Shown here piece by piece: positions 17,583-26,155 of a DNA stretch of 64,000 bases. Under the pieces are notes generated by a model that saw only the letters and a list, made by a program, of their open reading frames with translations, was not told the DNA's origin and did no database searches. A program made the position numbers and the translations under genes. The stretch covers positions 62,001 to 126,000 of the forward strand of contig CAYYID010000003.1 of assembly GCA_964471915.1 (NCBI GenBank). The letters run 5' to 3'. Numbering within the stretch: the first letter of the stretch is position 1; every line of letters begins with the position of its first letter. Source of the stretch: JAIEPW01 sp964471915. Its GTDB lineage: Bacteria; Acidobacteriota; Terriglobia; Bryobacterales; Bryobacteraceae.

Positions 17583-17699
17583 ATGGTCACATTCGGGACC
17601 GAGAATGCCGGCTTGGGATTGGCGATCATCGCCGGTGGCTTCGCCGGGTCCCTGCTGGCGTTTAGCCTGCGGCAAGCGAAGTACGTCTTGTATCTCTAG
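17583..17699 (+). CDS. Possible small membrane peptide or gene remnant
   Basis: 38 residues (MVTFGTENAGLGL..., ending in RQAKYVLYL) with one glycine-rich hydrophobic helix. The frame is open from the thiE stop onward and the residues before the ATG also look protein-like (GRGISFGTLFGGV). It may therefore be the 3' end of a decayed membrane-protein gene rather than an intact peptide. No family is recognised and no ribosome-binding site stands out. Confidence 0.25.
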   Translation: MVTFGTENAGLGLAIIAGGFAGSLLAFSLRQAKYVLYL

Positions 17700-17713
17700 C
17701 GGGTTCGCGTCCA

Positions 17714-18847
17714 CTACTTCGCCGGCCAGCGGTCGCGGAACGCGGCGACCTCGCGCGGATGCGCGTGGTAGTCGAACGCGCCTTTCGAGAGCGCCTCGAA
17801 ATGGTACAGCTCCGCCTCCGGCACGTAGACATTCGTGAGCCCCCGTTCGCCGAGGCGCAGGCAAAGATCCACGTCGTTGAAGGCGATCGCGAAGCGCTCT
17901 TCGTCGAACCCGCCCATTTTCAGGAACAGCGCGCGGCGGATGGCGAGGCACGCGCCGGTGACCGCGGGCGCCGGACGCGGCTGGTCGAGCCACCGCGCGA
18001 GATCCGCATCCAGCGGATCGGCGAACCGAAATGCGTTGCGGTACATCCCCTGCGGCGTGCTTTCGATGCCGGCGTGCTGGATGAGGCCATTCGGATAGAG
18101 GAGCCGGGCACCGGCGGCGCCGCAGCGCGCCTCCGCCGCCCAGCCAGCCAGCGCGGCGAGCCAGTCCGGGCGGATCGCCTCGACATCGTCGTTCAGAAAC
18201 ACCAGCAGTTCCGCGGCGGCGGCTCTGGCGGCTGCGTTGTTCATGGCGGCGAACGAGAACGGACGGCGCCGCCAGTCGAACCACTGGACGCGGTGCCGGG
18301 CGGCGAGTTCGCGGATCGCCGCACCGCGGGAATTGTCGATGACGGTGACCGTGTAATCGGGGTAATCCGTGCGCGCGGCAAGCGCGGTGAGGTTCCGGTG
18401 GAGCACGCGGGCATTGCCCCCGGAGGAGATCAGGATCGCGGCGGAGGGCGTGGCCGGGCGGACGGGGCGGGCGAGGAGGGGCGGCGGAGGCACGGGGGCA
18501 GGCGGCAGCCGCTCCAGAGTCCGTTGGAGACGCTGGACGGTGCGGCCGGCGCGGCGGAAGTCGAGGCGGACGCGCACCGGTCCGACGGGCACGGGGAGGG
18601 CAGCGAGGAATCCGGCGCCCGGGTGGTCGGGGCGGGGGAGTCCGGTGGCGGCGAGCACTGGATCGTTACCGGGCACGTGGATGCGGACTTCGTCCATGCC
18701 GGTAGCCCAGCCCCGGAGGATCAACGAGCGAGAGGAGAACTGCGGGGTCGCGGGAGCGTCACAGCCGGCGGGAGCGTGGCTGCGGCGGTCGCGGATCCAG
18801 CGGCCGAGGGCAGTACGCAGCGACTTAGCGGTATGGGAAAGCGACAT
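17714..18847 (-). CDS. Glycosyltransferase family 2 protein
   Basis: 377 residues. A less conserved N-terminal ~120 residues precede a GT-A domain beginning AAILISSGGNARVL. It holds VFLNDDVEA (the DxD-like metal/nucleotide-sugar motif) and GACLAIRRALFLKMGGFDE (acceptor-side motif of rhamnosyl/galactosyl-type GT2 enzymes), followed by FNDVDLCLRLGERG. It probably transfers a sugar to a surface polysaccharide. No polysaccharide cluster surrounds it, so the product is unknown. Confidence 0.88.
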   Translation of the reverse strand: MSLSHTAKSLRTALGRWIRDRRSHAPAGCDAPATPQFSSRSLILRGWATGMDEVRIHVPGNDPVLAATGLPRPDHPGAGFLAALPVPVGPVRVRLDFRRAGRTVQRLQRTLERLPPAPVPPPPLLARPVRPATPSAAILISSGGNARVLHRNLTALAARTDYPDYTVTVIDNSRGAAIRELAARHRVQWFDWRRRPFSFAAMNNAAARAAAAELLVFLNDDVEAIRPDWLAALAGWAAEARCGAAGARLLYPNGLIQHAGIESTPQGMYRNAFRFADPLDADLARWLDQPRPAPAVTGACLAIRRALFLKMGGFDEERFAIAFNDVDLCLRLGERGLTNVYVPEAELYHFEALSKGAFDYHAHPREVAAFRDRWPAK

Positions 18848-18944
18848 CCGGGGTCCGGGATAGGCGGCCGCTCCCTAGAATAATCCAATCCCGGAGGCCG
18901 TTCCCGAGCTATTTTCCGTAGTCTTTTCAATCACTCCCGGGGGA

Positions 18945-18973
18945 CAGACAATTTCCCGATTTGCCCCTATACT
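18945..18973 (+). promoter_or_regulatory. Candidate sigma-70-like promoter of the hybrid histidine kinase
   Basis: CAGACA (18945-18950, four of six matches to the -35 consensus) and TATACT (18968-18973) are separated by 17 bases. The predicted start of transcription, near 18980, is almost at the GTG start codon at 18982, so the transcript would be nearly leaderless. Confidence 0.35.
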
Positions 18974-18981
18974 TGGGGCCG

Positions 18982-20757
18982 GTGGCTCAGGTTGCCCCAG
19001 AACGGGCGGCCGGCGCGGCGTCGCCGGGCCGTCAGATCGACGAAGCGTTGCGGGACCGCCTGCGCGCCGGGACCTTGCTGCAATCGGTGATCGCCAGCCT
19101 GGTGGTGCTAGGCACCGAGGTCGGGGCGCGGAACGGGACGCTGCTCGCGACCTTTCTGACGGCCATCGCCGTGACGATGGTGGCGCGGTTAGCGCTGGCG
19201 CGCATGGCTACGCCGCTGCCGGAGTGGTGGCGCGGGGCTTTGCATGTGACGATGGCCGGGAACGGGCTGGCGTGGGGTCTGCTGGCCGTGGCCGCGATGG
19301 TGCAGTTCGGGGTGACGGACTGGAGTACGTTTTTCGTTTCGCTGATCTGCCTGGGGCTGGCGTCGGCGGCGGTGCACACGACGACGCCGGACCACCGGCT
19401 GGGCCGGACGTACCTGGCGACGCTGCTCGGTCCGATGGTGGTGGCGGGGCTGGCGGCCGGGTCGCCGCAGACGCGATTGCTCGCCACGGTGAGTGCGGGG
19501 TACCTGGGGTATCTGCTGGCGCAGACGCGGCGCGCCGCGCGGCATTATCTGGACGCGGCCAACGGCCGGGAACTGCTGCGGGTGCGGGCGGCGGAGTGCG
19601 AGCTGGCCAAGGAGACGGCGGAGCAGGCGAGCCGGACCAAGAGCGAGTTCCTGGCCAACATCAGCCACGAGTTGCGCACGCCCTTGAACGGCGTGATCGG
19701 GATGACGTCGCTCGCGCTGGGCACGCCGCTAAACGGGGAGCAGCGCGAGTACGTGGAGACGGCGCGCGATTCGGCCAAGAGCCTGCTGAACCTGGTGAAC
19801 CAGTTGCTGGACTTTTCGCGCATCGACGCGGGCAAAGTCGAACTGCAGCATGCGCCGTTCCGGATCCGGGAGCTGGCGGCGCAGGTGGCCGAGCCGTTTC
19901 ACGCGGTGGGCGAGTCCAAGGGACTGCGATTCCTGCTCGCCGTGGATCCCGAGGTGCCGGCGGTGCTGGAGGGCGACGCGCGGCGGTTGCGGCAGGTGCT
20001 GGTGAATCTGTTCAGCAACGCGGTGAAGTTCACGCCCCGGGGTGAAGTGGAACTGCGGGTGACCGCCGCGATCGTGAACGCGCGGTCGGCGGGGCTGCTT
20101 TTCAGCGTGCGGGATACCGGCATCGGGATCGAGCCGGAGAAGCAGGCCACGGTGTTCGAGCCGTTCGAGCAGGCGGACACGTCGAGCCGGCGGCGGTACG
20201 GCGGCTCGGGGCTGGGCCTGACGATTTCCTCGCGGCTGGTGGCGCTGTTCGGCGGCCGCATCTGGGTGGAGAGCGAGGCCGGGGCCGGCAGCACGTTCCA
20301 TTTCACGGCGCAGTTCGGGATTCCCGCGGCGGGGGCGGAGACGCCGGCGCAGGGGCTGCGGACGCGCAGGCCGCGGAGGATCCTGGTGGCCGAGGACAAC
20401 GCGATCAACCGCAAGGTGGCGACGGCGATGCTGGAACGCTGGGGTCACCGGGTGATCCACGCGGCGAACGGGCGGGAAGCGGTAGAACGCTACTACGATT
20501 CGGGGCCAGACCTGATCCTGATGGACATCCAGATGCCGGAAATGAACGGATGGGAGGCGACGCAGGCGATCCGGCGATCGGAGGCCTTGAACGGACGGCA
20601 CATTCCGATTCTGGCGCTGACCGCCGGGGTCCACGACGAAGACCGGCGGCGCTGTTTCGATGTCGGCATGGATGTGTTCCTCTCGAAGCCATTCGAGGCC
20701 GAGAAGGTGTTTCATGCCATCGAGGATCAGTTCGGCGAGGCGCTTATCGCAGGCTGA
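18982..20757 (+). CDS. Hybrid sensor histidine kinase with C-terminal receiver domain
   Basis: About 591 residues from the GTG at 18982; TTG codons at 18961 and 18973 are alternatives, disfavoured if the promoter above is real. Several membrane helices fill the first ~190 residues. A coiled linker leads to the HisKA box EFLANISHELRTPLNG with the phospho-acceptor His, then the ATPase domain with NLFSNAVKFTP, DTGIGI and GGSGLGLTIS. The REC domain begins ILVAEDNAINRKV and has the acceptor Asp in LILMDIQMPEMNGWEA and the conserved Lys in LSKPF. This is a BarA/RpfC-like layout without a phosphotransfer domain. Its 3' end overlaps the convergent SDR gene by 14 bases. Confidence 0.93.
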   Translation: MAQVAPERAAGAASPGRQIDEALRDRLRAGTLLQSVIASLVVLGTEVGARNGTLLATFLTAIAVTMVARLALARMATPLPEWWRGALHVTMAGNGLAWGLLAVAAMVQFGVTDWSTFFVSLICLGLASAAVHTTTPDHRLGRTYLATLLGPMVVAGLAAGSPQTRLLATVSAGYLGYLLAQTRRAARHYLDAANGRELLRVRAAECELAKETAEQASRTKSEFLANISHELRTPLNGVIGMTSLALGTPLNGEQREYVETARDSAKSLLNLVNQLLDFSRIDAGKVELQHAPFRIRELAAQVAEPFHAVGESKGLRFLLAVDPEVPAVLEGDARRLRQVLVNLFSNAVKFTPRGEVELRVTAAIVNARSAGLLFSVRDTGIGIEPEKQATVFEPFEQADTSSRRRYGGSGLGLTISSRLVALFGGRIWVESEAGAGSTFHFTAQFGIPAAGAETPAQGLRTRRPRRILVAEDNAINRKVATAMLERWGHRVIHAANGREAVERYYDSGPDLILMDIQMPEMNGWEATQAIRRSEALNGRHIPILALTAGVHDEDRRRCFDVGMDVFLSKPFEAEKVFHAIEDQFGEALIAG

Positions 20758-21463
20758 GGCCGCCGTCGACGGCAAGGATCTGGCCGGTGATGAAGTCGCT
20801 GGCGCCGAGGAAGAACTCCACCGCGGAGGCGATCTCGTCGCCGGTGCCGGCGCGGCCGGCGGGCGTGAGGGCGATCTGGGTGCGGATGCGCTCGTCCTGA
20901 GCCTCCGCGAACGGGATGACGCCGGGCGCCACCGAGTTCACGCTGATGCCGCGGACTGCCCAGGCCTTGGCGAGGGCCTTGGTCAGCATGATGACGCCCG
21001 CTTTCGAGGCGCAGTAGTGGGCGTGCTCGGCCCACGGTCGCAAGCCGCCGAGCGAACTGATATTCACGATGCGGCCGCCCTCCGGCATGTGCTTGGCGGC
21101 TTGCTGGCAGCAAAAGAACACGGCCTTGAGGTTCACGGAGTGGATGAAGTCCCAATCGGCTTCGGTGACTTCGAGGGGATCGAACTTGGTGAAGCGCGCG
21201 GCGTTGTTTACGACGCCGTCGAGACGCCCAAAGTGTCCGGCGACCTCGTCAAAGAGCCGCTCGATCTCGGGGACCCTTTCGAGATCGGCGCGGAAGGTCG
21301 GCGCGCCGCCGCACGCCGCGGCGGTCTGCTCCGCTTCGGCCTGGGAACCGTTGTAGTGGATGGCGACGCGCGCGCCGGAGGCGGCGAGGCGCAGGGCGAT
21401 GCTGCGGCCGATGCGTCGGGCCGCGCCGGTGACGAGGATCGCCTTGCGGTTCAGGACGGACAT
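20744..21463 (-). CDS. SDR family oxidoreductase, pteridine reductase-like
   Basis: 239 residues from the ATG at 21463; the longer open frame upstream overlaps the transporter and is not coding. It has the classical SDR elements VTGAARRIGRSIA (NADP-type with two Arg), NNAARF, SSLGG and the catalytic YCASK. The RRIGR start and HYNGSQAEAE resemble FolM/PTR1 pteridine reductases, but 3-oxoacyl-ACP reductase-like activity cannot be excluded. It is last in a five-gene minus-strand run (mazG to SDR), 14 bases after the EamA gene. Confidence 0.85.
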   Translation of the reverse strand: MSVLNRKAILVTGAARRIGRSIALRLAASGARVAIHYNGSQAEAEQTAAACGGAPTFRADLERVPEIERLFDEVAGHFGRLDGVVNNAARFTKFDPLEVTEADWDFIHSVNLKAVFFCCQQAAKHMPEGGRIVNISSLGGLRPWAEHAHYCASKAGVIMLTKALAKAWAVRGISVNSVAPGVIPFAEAQDERIRTQIALTPAGRAGTGDEIASAVEFFLGASDFITGQILAVDGGLSLR

Positions 21464-21477
21464 ACCAACATGATCGC

Positions 21478-22371
21478 TCAGGCGGTCCGCTCCGCGAGGT
21501 AAACGCCGCCGAGCACCAGCGCGCCGCCGGCGAAGAACGAGGCGGTCAGCGGCTCGCGGAGGATCGGGACGGCGAGCATCGTCGCCAGGAAGGGCTGGAG
21601 GTAGCTGAACATGGAAACGCGCGACGGCGGGATGCGCGCGATGGCGTGGGAGAAGATGAGGTACGCGATCACGGACGGGAACGCGGCCAGGAACAGAACG
21701 TAGATCCAGGTGGGCGGCGAGACGCCGGCGAGGTCGAGTCCGCGTGCGTCCCACAAGGCGATGGGCAGCATCACCACGGCGGAGACGGCATACAGCAGCG
21801 TATTGAGCGGCACGGAGCCGATGCGGCGGCTGAGGTCGCGGCTCAACACCGAGTATCCGGCGAAGAAGAAGACAGAAAGAAAGATCAGGAAGTCGCCGGC
21901 GAGCGACGCTCCGGAGTTCTTGCCCGGCAGGACTTGCAGCACCACGACGCCCGCGATCGCCAGCGTGATGCCGAAGATCCGCGCAGGGCGGAACTTCTCG
22001 TAGCCCTTGGCCACGCTGCCCATCCACACCATTACCGGGCTGGTGGCGATGATGAGGGAAGCGTGCGCGACGCTGGTGCGCTTGAGGCCCGCGACGAACA
22101 GCAGTTGGTTCAAGGCGATCCCGAGCAGCGCCAGCGCGGTGATCCAGCCCAGGTCGGCGCGCCTCCAGAGCGGGGCCTCCGGATTCCGGCGGCGCCACCA
22201 CAGAAAGATCGCGGCCATCAGCAGGGCCGCGATAGTGATGCGGATCCCGGGCAGGAACATCTGCGGCAGCTCGCGGAGGGCGAGCTTGCCGACGGGAAAG
22301 CTGGTGGCCCAGCTCGCCACCATGGCCAGAATCAGCAGGTAGAGCCGGGCCCGGGAACCGCCTTCGCTCAA
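21478..22371 (-). CDS. EamA/DMT family transporter
   Basis: 297 residues with ten predicted membrane helices in two EamA repeats. The first begins LYLLILAMVASWATSFPVGKLALRELP and the second begins in SLAGDFLIFLSVFFFAGYSVLSR; the end is PILREPLTASFFAGGALVLGGVYLA. Members export or import amino acids and metabolites. Its start overlaps the stop of the NSAR-like gene by four bases, so it is probably translationally coupled to it and may move the amino acid or its N-acyl form. Confidence 0.88.
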   Translation of the reverse strand: MSEGGSRARLYLLILAMVASWATSFPVGKLALRELPQMFLPGIRITIAALLMAAIFLWWRRRNPEAPLWRRADLGWITALALLGIALNQLLFVAGLKRTSVAHASLIIATSPVMVWMGSVAKGYEKFRPARIFGITLAIAGVVVLQVLPGKNSGASLAGDFLIFLSVFFFAGYSVLSRDLSRRIGSVPLNTLLYAVSAVVMLPIALWDARGLDLAGVSPPTWIYVLFLAAFPSVIAYLIFSHAIARIPPSRVSMFSYLQPFLATMLAVPILREPLTASFFAGGALVLGGVYLAERTA

Positions 22372-23483
22372 CTCAGGACTTCCTCGCGCACGGTCACCTG
22401 CTTGAGGAACGCGTGGTCGAGCGGGAACCCGAAGCCGGGATCCTCGCGGACGGTGATGGTGCCGCGCGGCGAGACTTCCACTTCCGGGGCGATGATGTCC
22501 TTCTTCCAGTAGCGCTGGGAGGCCGAGACGTCGCCGGGCAGCACGAAGTTCGGCAGCGTGGACATGGCGATGTTATGGGCGCGGCCGATGCCGGATTCGA
22601 GCATGCCGCCGCACCACACGGGGATGCCGGCGGCCTGCGCGATGTCGTGCACACGCTTGGCGTCGCGGAAGCCGCCCACGCGGCCCAGCTTGATGTTGAT
22701 GATGCCGCAGGCCTTCAGCTTGACGGCCTGCTCGGCCTTGTGCGGATCCTTAATGCACTCGTCGAGGCAGATCGGCGTCTTCATCTGCGCCTGCAGCTCG
22801 ACGTGGTCGATGATGTCGTCCCAGGCGAGCGGCTGCTCCACCATCATGAGGTTGAATTCGTCGAGCTGCTTCAGCAGGTCGATGTCCTTCAGCGTGTACG
22901 CGGAGTTGGCGTCGCCCATCAGGCGGATCTTGGGGAACTCCTGGCGGATGGCTCTCATCACCGTGATATCCCAGCCGGGCTTGATCTTCACCTTGATCCG
23001 CTGGTAGCCGGCGCTGACTTCCGTCTCGATTTTCTTGAGCAACTCGGGAATCGAGTTCTGGATGCCGATGGAGACGCCGCAGGCGATCTCTTTGAGGGCG
23101 CCGCCGCCGATCTCCTGATAGAGGGGCCGCTGGTTCAGCCGCGCGGCGAGGTCCCAGCAGGCGACCTCAAGACCGCCGCGCGCCATTTTGTGGCCGCGGA
23201 TGTGGTCGGTGCGCGCGGCGACATCGCCCGGCGCGTCGAACTTGTGTTGCAGCACCTGCGGCGCGATGAAGTGGCGCAGCACCAGCCACTGCGACTCGGT
23301 CCACTCCTCGTTGTAAAACGGGTTTTCGCCCGCCGTGCACTCGCCCCACCCGGACACGCCGTCGCAGACCACCTCGACCAGCACCATGTCGCGCTCATAG
23401 GTGCGGCCGAAGCTGGTCTCGAAGAAGTGCACCAGCGGCATCTTGATGTGTCGAAGAACAATCCGATCTATCTGGAATCCCAT
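22368..23483 (-). CDS. N-succinylamino acid racemase / o-succinylbenzoate synthase (enolase superfamily)
   Basis: 371 residues of the MLE subgroup. The barrel carries the KxK motif (KVKIKPGWD, Lys164/Lys166), metal ligands Asp191 (GDANSAYT), Glu216 (VEQPL) and Asp241 (CLDECI), and the opposite catalytic Lys265 (INIKLGRVGG), plus GGMLESGIGRAHN. This set is shared by OSBS and NSAR enzymes, which cannot be separated by these residues alone. Context favours NSAR: the gene directly follows a COG3375-type GNAT, the usual D-amino acid N-succinyltransferase partner, and no menaquinone genes are near. Confidence 0.85.
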   Translation of the reverse strand: MGFQIDRIVLRHIKMPLVHFFETSFGRTYERDMVLVEVVCDGVSGWGECTAGENPFYNEEWTESQWLVLRHFIAPQVLQHKFDAPGDVAARTDHIRGHKMARGGLEVACWDLAARLNQRPLYQEIGGGALKEIACGVSIGIQNSIPELLKKIETEVSAGYQRIKVKIKPGWDITVMRAIRQEFPKIRLMGDANSAYTLKDIDLLKQLDEFNLMMVEQPLAWDDIIDHVELQAQMKTPICLDECIKDPHKAEQAVKLKACGIINIKLGRVGGFRDAKRVHDIAQAAGIPVWCGGMLESGIGRAHNIAMSTLPNFVLPGDVSASQRYWKKDIIAPEVEVSPRGTITVREDPGFGFPLDHAFLKQVTVREEVLS

Positions 23484-24202
23484 TGGCCTAGCAAATATGT
23501 CCCGCGGTCGCCGCCTCGCTCGAAGCCGACCACCGCCAGACCCTTTCCGAAGTATTCAACAAATTGCGCACTGACTTTTTTCTGGATCTCCCGCGCGCGC
23601 GCGGCGTCGGCGCGGCGCAGCTCCTGGATATCGTTGGGGACCTCGATGCGCGCTTCGATCGCCGGGCGCGGCAGAGGGGCGCCGGCGAGGATCGCGTGGA
23701 CGCGCGGATGGTCCAGCCACCATTCGGGGTAGCAGCGGTCCGTCGGCAGGCCGGTGTGGAGCGAGCTGGAAGTGACCCCGTACTGGTCGAGCGCGTAGCG
23801 GCGGATGATGCAGCCCAGCTTCTCGATGTTGAGGTAAGCGTTCTTGAGCTCCAGCGGATCGAAGGTCCACTCCATCAGCTTGACGCCGCGCGCCAGCGCC
23901 TCGTCGCGCTGCGCGAGCTTCAGCTTCTGGCCGATCTGATGATTGCGGTACTCGGGCAGCACGGCGAGCATCTGGCTGTGGATGTACGGGACAGGCCCCG
24001 GCTTAATGCCGGCGAAGGCCATGCAGAAGCCGACCAGCTTCGCGCCGTCAAACGCGCCGAAGACCTGGCCGCCGACCTTGGAGGCGACAACGAACACGCG
24101 CAGCGGGATCAGGTCGGCATCCGAAAAGCCCCACACCTGTTGCTGCATCTGGATGGCGGCGCGCAGATCCTCGAGCGCAGTGAGGAAGCGGGTCTCGATC
24201 AC
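23468..24202 (-). CDS. GNAT family acyltransferase, probable D-amino acid N-succinyltransferase
   Basis: About 244 residues from the GTG at 24202, which overlaps the mazG stop as GTGA; an ATG at 24226 would add eight residues and a 28-base overlap. It matches the COG3375 type: QQQVWGFSDADLIP near the N-terminus, then MLAVLPEYRNHQIGQKLK, the acyl-CoA-binding loop, and a long C-terminal extension. In known N-succinylamino acid racemase systems this family succinylates D-amino acids with succinyl-CoA. The next gene, overlapping by 16 bases, is the NSAR-like enzyme. Substrate assignment rests on that pairing. Confidence 0.78.
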   Translation of the reverse strand: MIETRFLTALEDLRAAIQMQQQVWGFSDADLIPLRVFVVASKVGGQVFGAFDGAKLVGFCMAFAGIKPGPVPYIHSQMLAVLPEYRNHQIGQKLKLAQRDEALARGVKLMEWTFDPLELKNAYLNIEKLGCIIRRYALDQYGVTSSSLHTGLPTDRCYPEWWLDHPRVHAILAGAPLPRPAIEARIEVPNDIQELRRADAARAREIQKKVSAQFVEYFGKGLAVVGFERGGDRGTYLLGQWDSR

Positions 24203-24978
24203 GGGGTCCGTTTGGCCTCCTGCCACAGGGATTCCATTTCTTCGAGAGACGTGTCTTTCCAGGCGCGGCCGGAGGCCGCGACGCCGCGCTCGACATGGGC
24301 GAAGCGGTTGCGGAACTTAGCGTTGGTGCGGCGTAGCGCCTGCTCGGGATCGACCTTGAGGAAGCGCGCCAGGTTCACGATGGTGAATAGCAGGTCGCCG
24401 ATCTCCCCTTCGCGCTCCTCGGGCGTTTCCGCCTTCTCGATTTCGGCCAGTTCCTCGTGCACCTTCGCGAGCACGCCGGCCAGGTCCGGCCAGTCGAAGC
24501 CGGCTCCCGCGGCGCGCGAGGAAATCTGCGCGGCCTCCTGCAAGCCGGGCAGCGCGCGCGGGATGCCGTCGAGCAGCCCGCCCGGAGCGGCCTTCTGTTT
24601 TTTCTCGGCGGCCTTGATCTCGTCCCAGCGGGCTTTCACGGCGTCCGGCGTCTTAGCGTCGCCGTCGCCGAAGACATGCGGGTGCCGCCGCACCAGTTTC
24701 TCGTTGATGGCGTCGAGCGAATCGGCGATCGAGAAGTGGCCCGCTTCGCGCGCCATCTGTGCGTAGAAGACGGCCTGGAGCAGGAAGTCGCCGAGTTCTT
24801 CGGAGAGGTCCTGCCAGTCGCGCCGGTCGATCGCGTCCAGCACCTCGTAGGTTTCTTCGAGGGTGTAGGGCTTGATGGTGTCGAAGCTCTGCTCGCGGTC
24901 CCAGGGGCAGCCGTCCGGCGCGCGCAGGCGTTCCATGAGATGGACCAGGCGCTCGAACTTTTCCCCTGCCGCAGTCAT
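24199..24978 (-). CDS. mazG: Nucleoside triphosphate pyrophosphohydrolase MazG
   Basis: 259 residues from the ATG at 24978; the frame opens further upstream but the family starts near MTAAGEKFERLVHLM. It has two tandem MazG domains. The first has CPWDREQ, the metal-binding EExxE in LEETYEVLDAI and the ExxD of LSEELGDFLLQ. The second has EELAEIEKAE and GEIGDLLFTIVN. It hydrolyses non-canonical and excess NTPs to NMP and pyrophosphate. It is first in the minus-strand run leading to the NSAR genes, and only 33 bases separate it from the divergent GNAT gene. Confidence 0.93.
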   Translation of the reverse strand: MTAAGEKFERLVHLMERLRAPDGCPWDREQSFDTIKPYTLEETYEVLDAIDRRDWQDLSEELGDFLLQAVFYAQMAREAGHFSIADSLDAINEKLVRRHPHVFGDGDAKTPDAVKARWDEIKAAEKKQKAAPGGLLDGIPRALPGLQEAAQISSRAAGAGFDWPDLAGVLAKVHEELAEIEKAETPEEREGEIGDLLFTIVNLARFLKVDPEQALRRTNAKFRNRFAHVERGVAASGRAWKDTSLEEMESLWQEAKRTP

Positions 24979-25011
24979 GTTTCCGGAGATCCTCAGGGTA
25001 ACATGTAGGCC

Positions 25012-25470
25012 ATGATGGACGGCGTGCGCCACGCCACTGCCGCGGAGGTCCCCCTCGTGCGGGAGCTGCTGGTGGAGTACTCAGCGGCTCTCGGCGTTGA
25101 CCTGTGCTTTCAGAACTTCGCGGAGGAACTGGCGGGCCTGCCCGGAGAGTACGCGCCGCCGCGCGGCGCGCTGCTGGTGGCGGAGGACCTGGGCGGTTGC
25201 GTCGCGCTCCGCGCGCTGGACGAGCGGACGGCGGAGATGAAGCGCCTGTACGTGCGGCCCTCGCACCGCGGCCGGGGGCTGGGACGGCGGCTGGCGGAAG
25301 CGGCGGTCGCCGAGGCGCGGGCGCTCGGCTACCGGTCGCTCAAGCTCGACACGCTGCCCTCGATGGCCGAGGCGCAGCGGATGTACGAGGCGATGGGCTT
25401 CCGCGACACCGCGGCGTACCGGCCGAATCCAGTGCCGGGAGCGCGCTATCTCGAACTGCCGCTCGGCTGA
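25012..25470 (+). CDS. GNAT family N-acetyltransferase
   Basis: 152 residues; ATG codons at 25012 and 25015 are both possible. The acetyl-CoA loop MKRLYVRPSHRGRGLGRRLAE is textbook, followed by LKLDTLPSMAEAQRMYEAMGF. It resembles the small stand-alone acetyltransferases of the PhnO/RimI type; the acceptor is unknown. The 3' end overlaps the convergent methyltransferase gene by 25 bases. Confidence 0.88.
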   Translation: MMDGVRHATAAEVPLVRELLVEYSAALGVDLCFQNFAEELAGLPGEYAPPRGALLVAEDLGGCVALRALDERTAEMKRLYVRPSHRGRGLGRRLAEAAVAEARALGYRSLKLDTLPSMAEAQRMYEAMGFRDTAAYRPNPVPGARYLELPLG

Positions 25471-26066
25471 GGCTGCGCGACGATCAGGAAACGAGCCTTG
25501 CCGTTGTCGTCGTTTTCCACGAAGCGGGCCTCGAAACGCTCCACGCGGAAGCCGGCGGCTTCCACTTCCGCGCGCGCGATTTCCCCGGCGATGGTGTGGC
25601 CGCCGGTCTGCTGCTCCCGGGTCACTCCCTCGCGGCGCGGCAGCGCGTCCACCAGCACGAGCCGCGCGCCGGGGCGCAAGGCGTCGCGAATGCCGGCCAG
25701 CATTTTTCCGGGCTCGCGGAACTCGTGATAGGCGTTGACGACGATGGCGCCGTCGAGCGATCGCGGATCCAGCGCCGGGCTCTCCGCCGTGCCCAAGCGG
25801 GCCTCCACGTTCTGGACCGCCTGCTTCGCGGCGCGGCCGCGGAGGGTGGCGAGCCGGCTTTCGCTGACGTCCACGGCGATCACTTTGCCGGCGACCTTCG
25901 CCAGGCGAAGCGTGTAACGGCCCTCGCCGGCGCCGATGTCGGCGTACACGCCGCCGGCCTTGGCCTCCAGGGCCGCGAAGATGTCCGCCACCCGGTGCTG
26001 GCGAGCCCAGGTGTCGTCCGCCAGCAGGGGCAGGGCCGCGAGGATCGCGCAGGAGAGACGCCGCAT
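25446..26066 (-). CDS. Class I SAM-dependent methyltransferase with N-terminal leader
   Basis: 206 residues. Motif I is YADIGAGEGRYT, motif II VIAVDVSESRL, and GAIVVNAYHEF gives the post-strand-4 region, so the Rossmann fold is complete. Unusually, it starts with a short signal-like stretch (MRRLSCAILAALPLLADDTWA) and has no domain before motif I beyond this. It resembles acidobacterial 'methyltransferase' proteins annotated as exported. The substrate is unknown; whether the leader is cleaved or simply buried is unclear. Confidence 0.8.
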   Translation of the reverse strand: MRRLSCAILAALPLLADDTWARQHRVADIFAALEAKAGGVYADIGAGEGRYTLRLAKVAGKVIAVDVSESRLATLRGRAAKQAVQNVEARLGTAESPALDPRSLDGAIVVNAYHEFREPGKMLAGIRDALRPGARLVLVDALPRREGVTREQQTGGHTIAGEIARAEVEAAGFRVERFEARFVENDDNGKARFLIVAQPQPSGSSR

Positions 26067-26155
26067 GCTGTTTTGGACGCGCGCCGGGGATCTTGGTAAG
26101 CAGGGACCAATGGCGTTTCGCTCGCGGTTTCGCTAGGCTAAATGCAGTCCGCTCT

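Noticed and set aside
21464..22201. N-terminal extension of the SDR gene to 22201
   Set aside because: It overlaps the EamA transporter in another frame; the Rossmann start is immediately after the ATG at 21463.
22413..23732. 439-residue plus-strand open frame over the NSAR-like gene
   Set aside because: It is a shadow of a gene with intact catalytic residues on the other strand.
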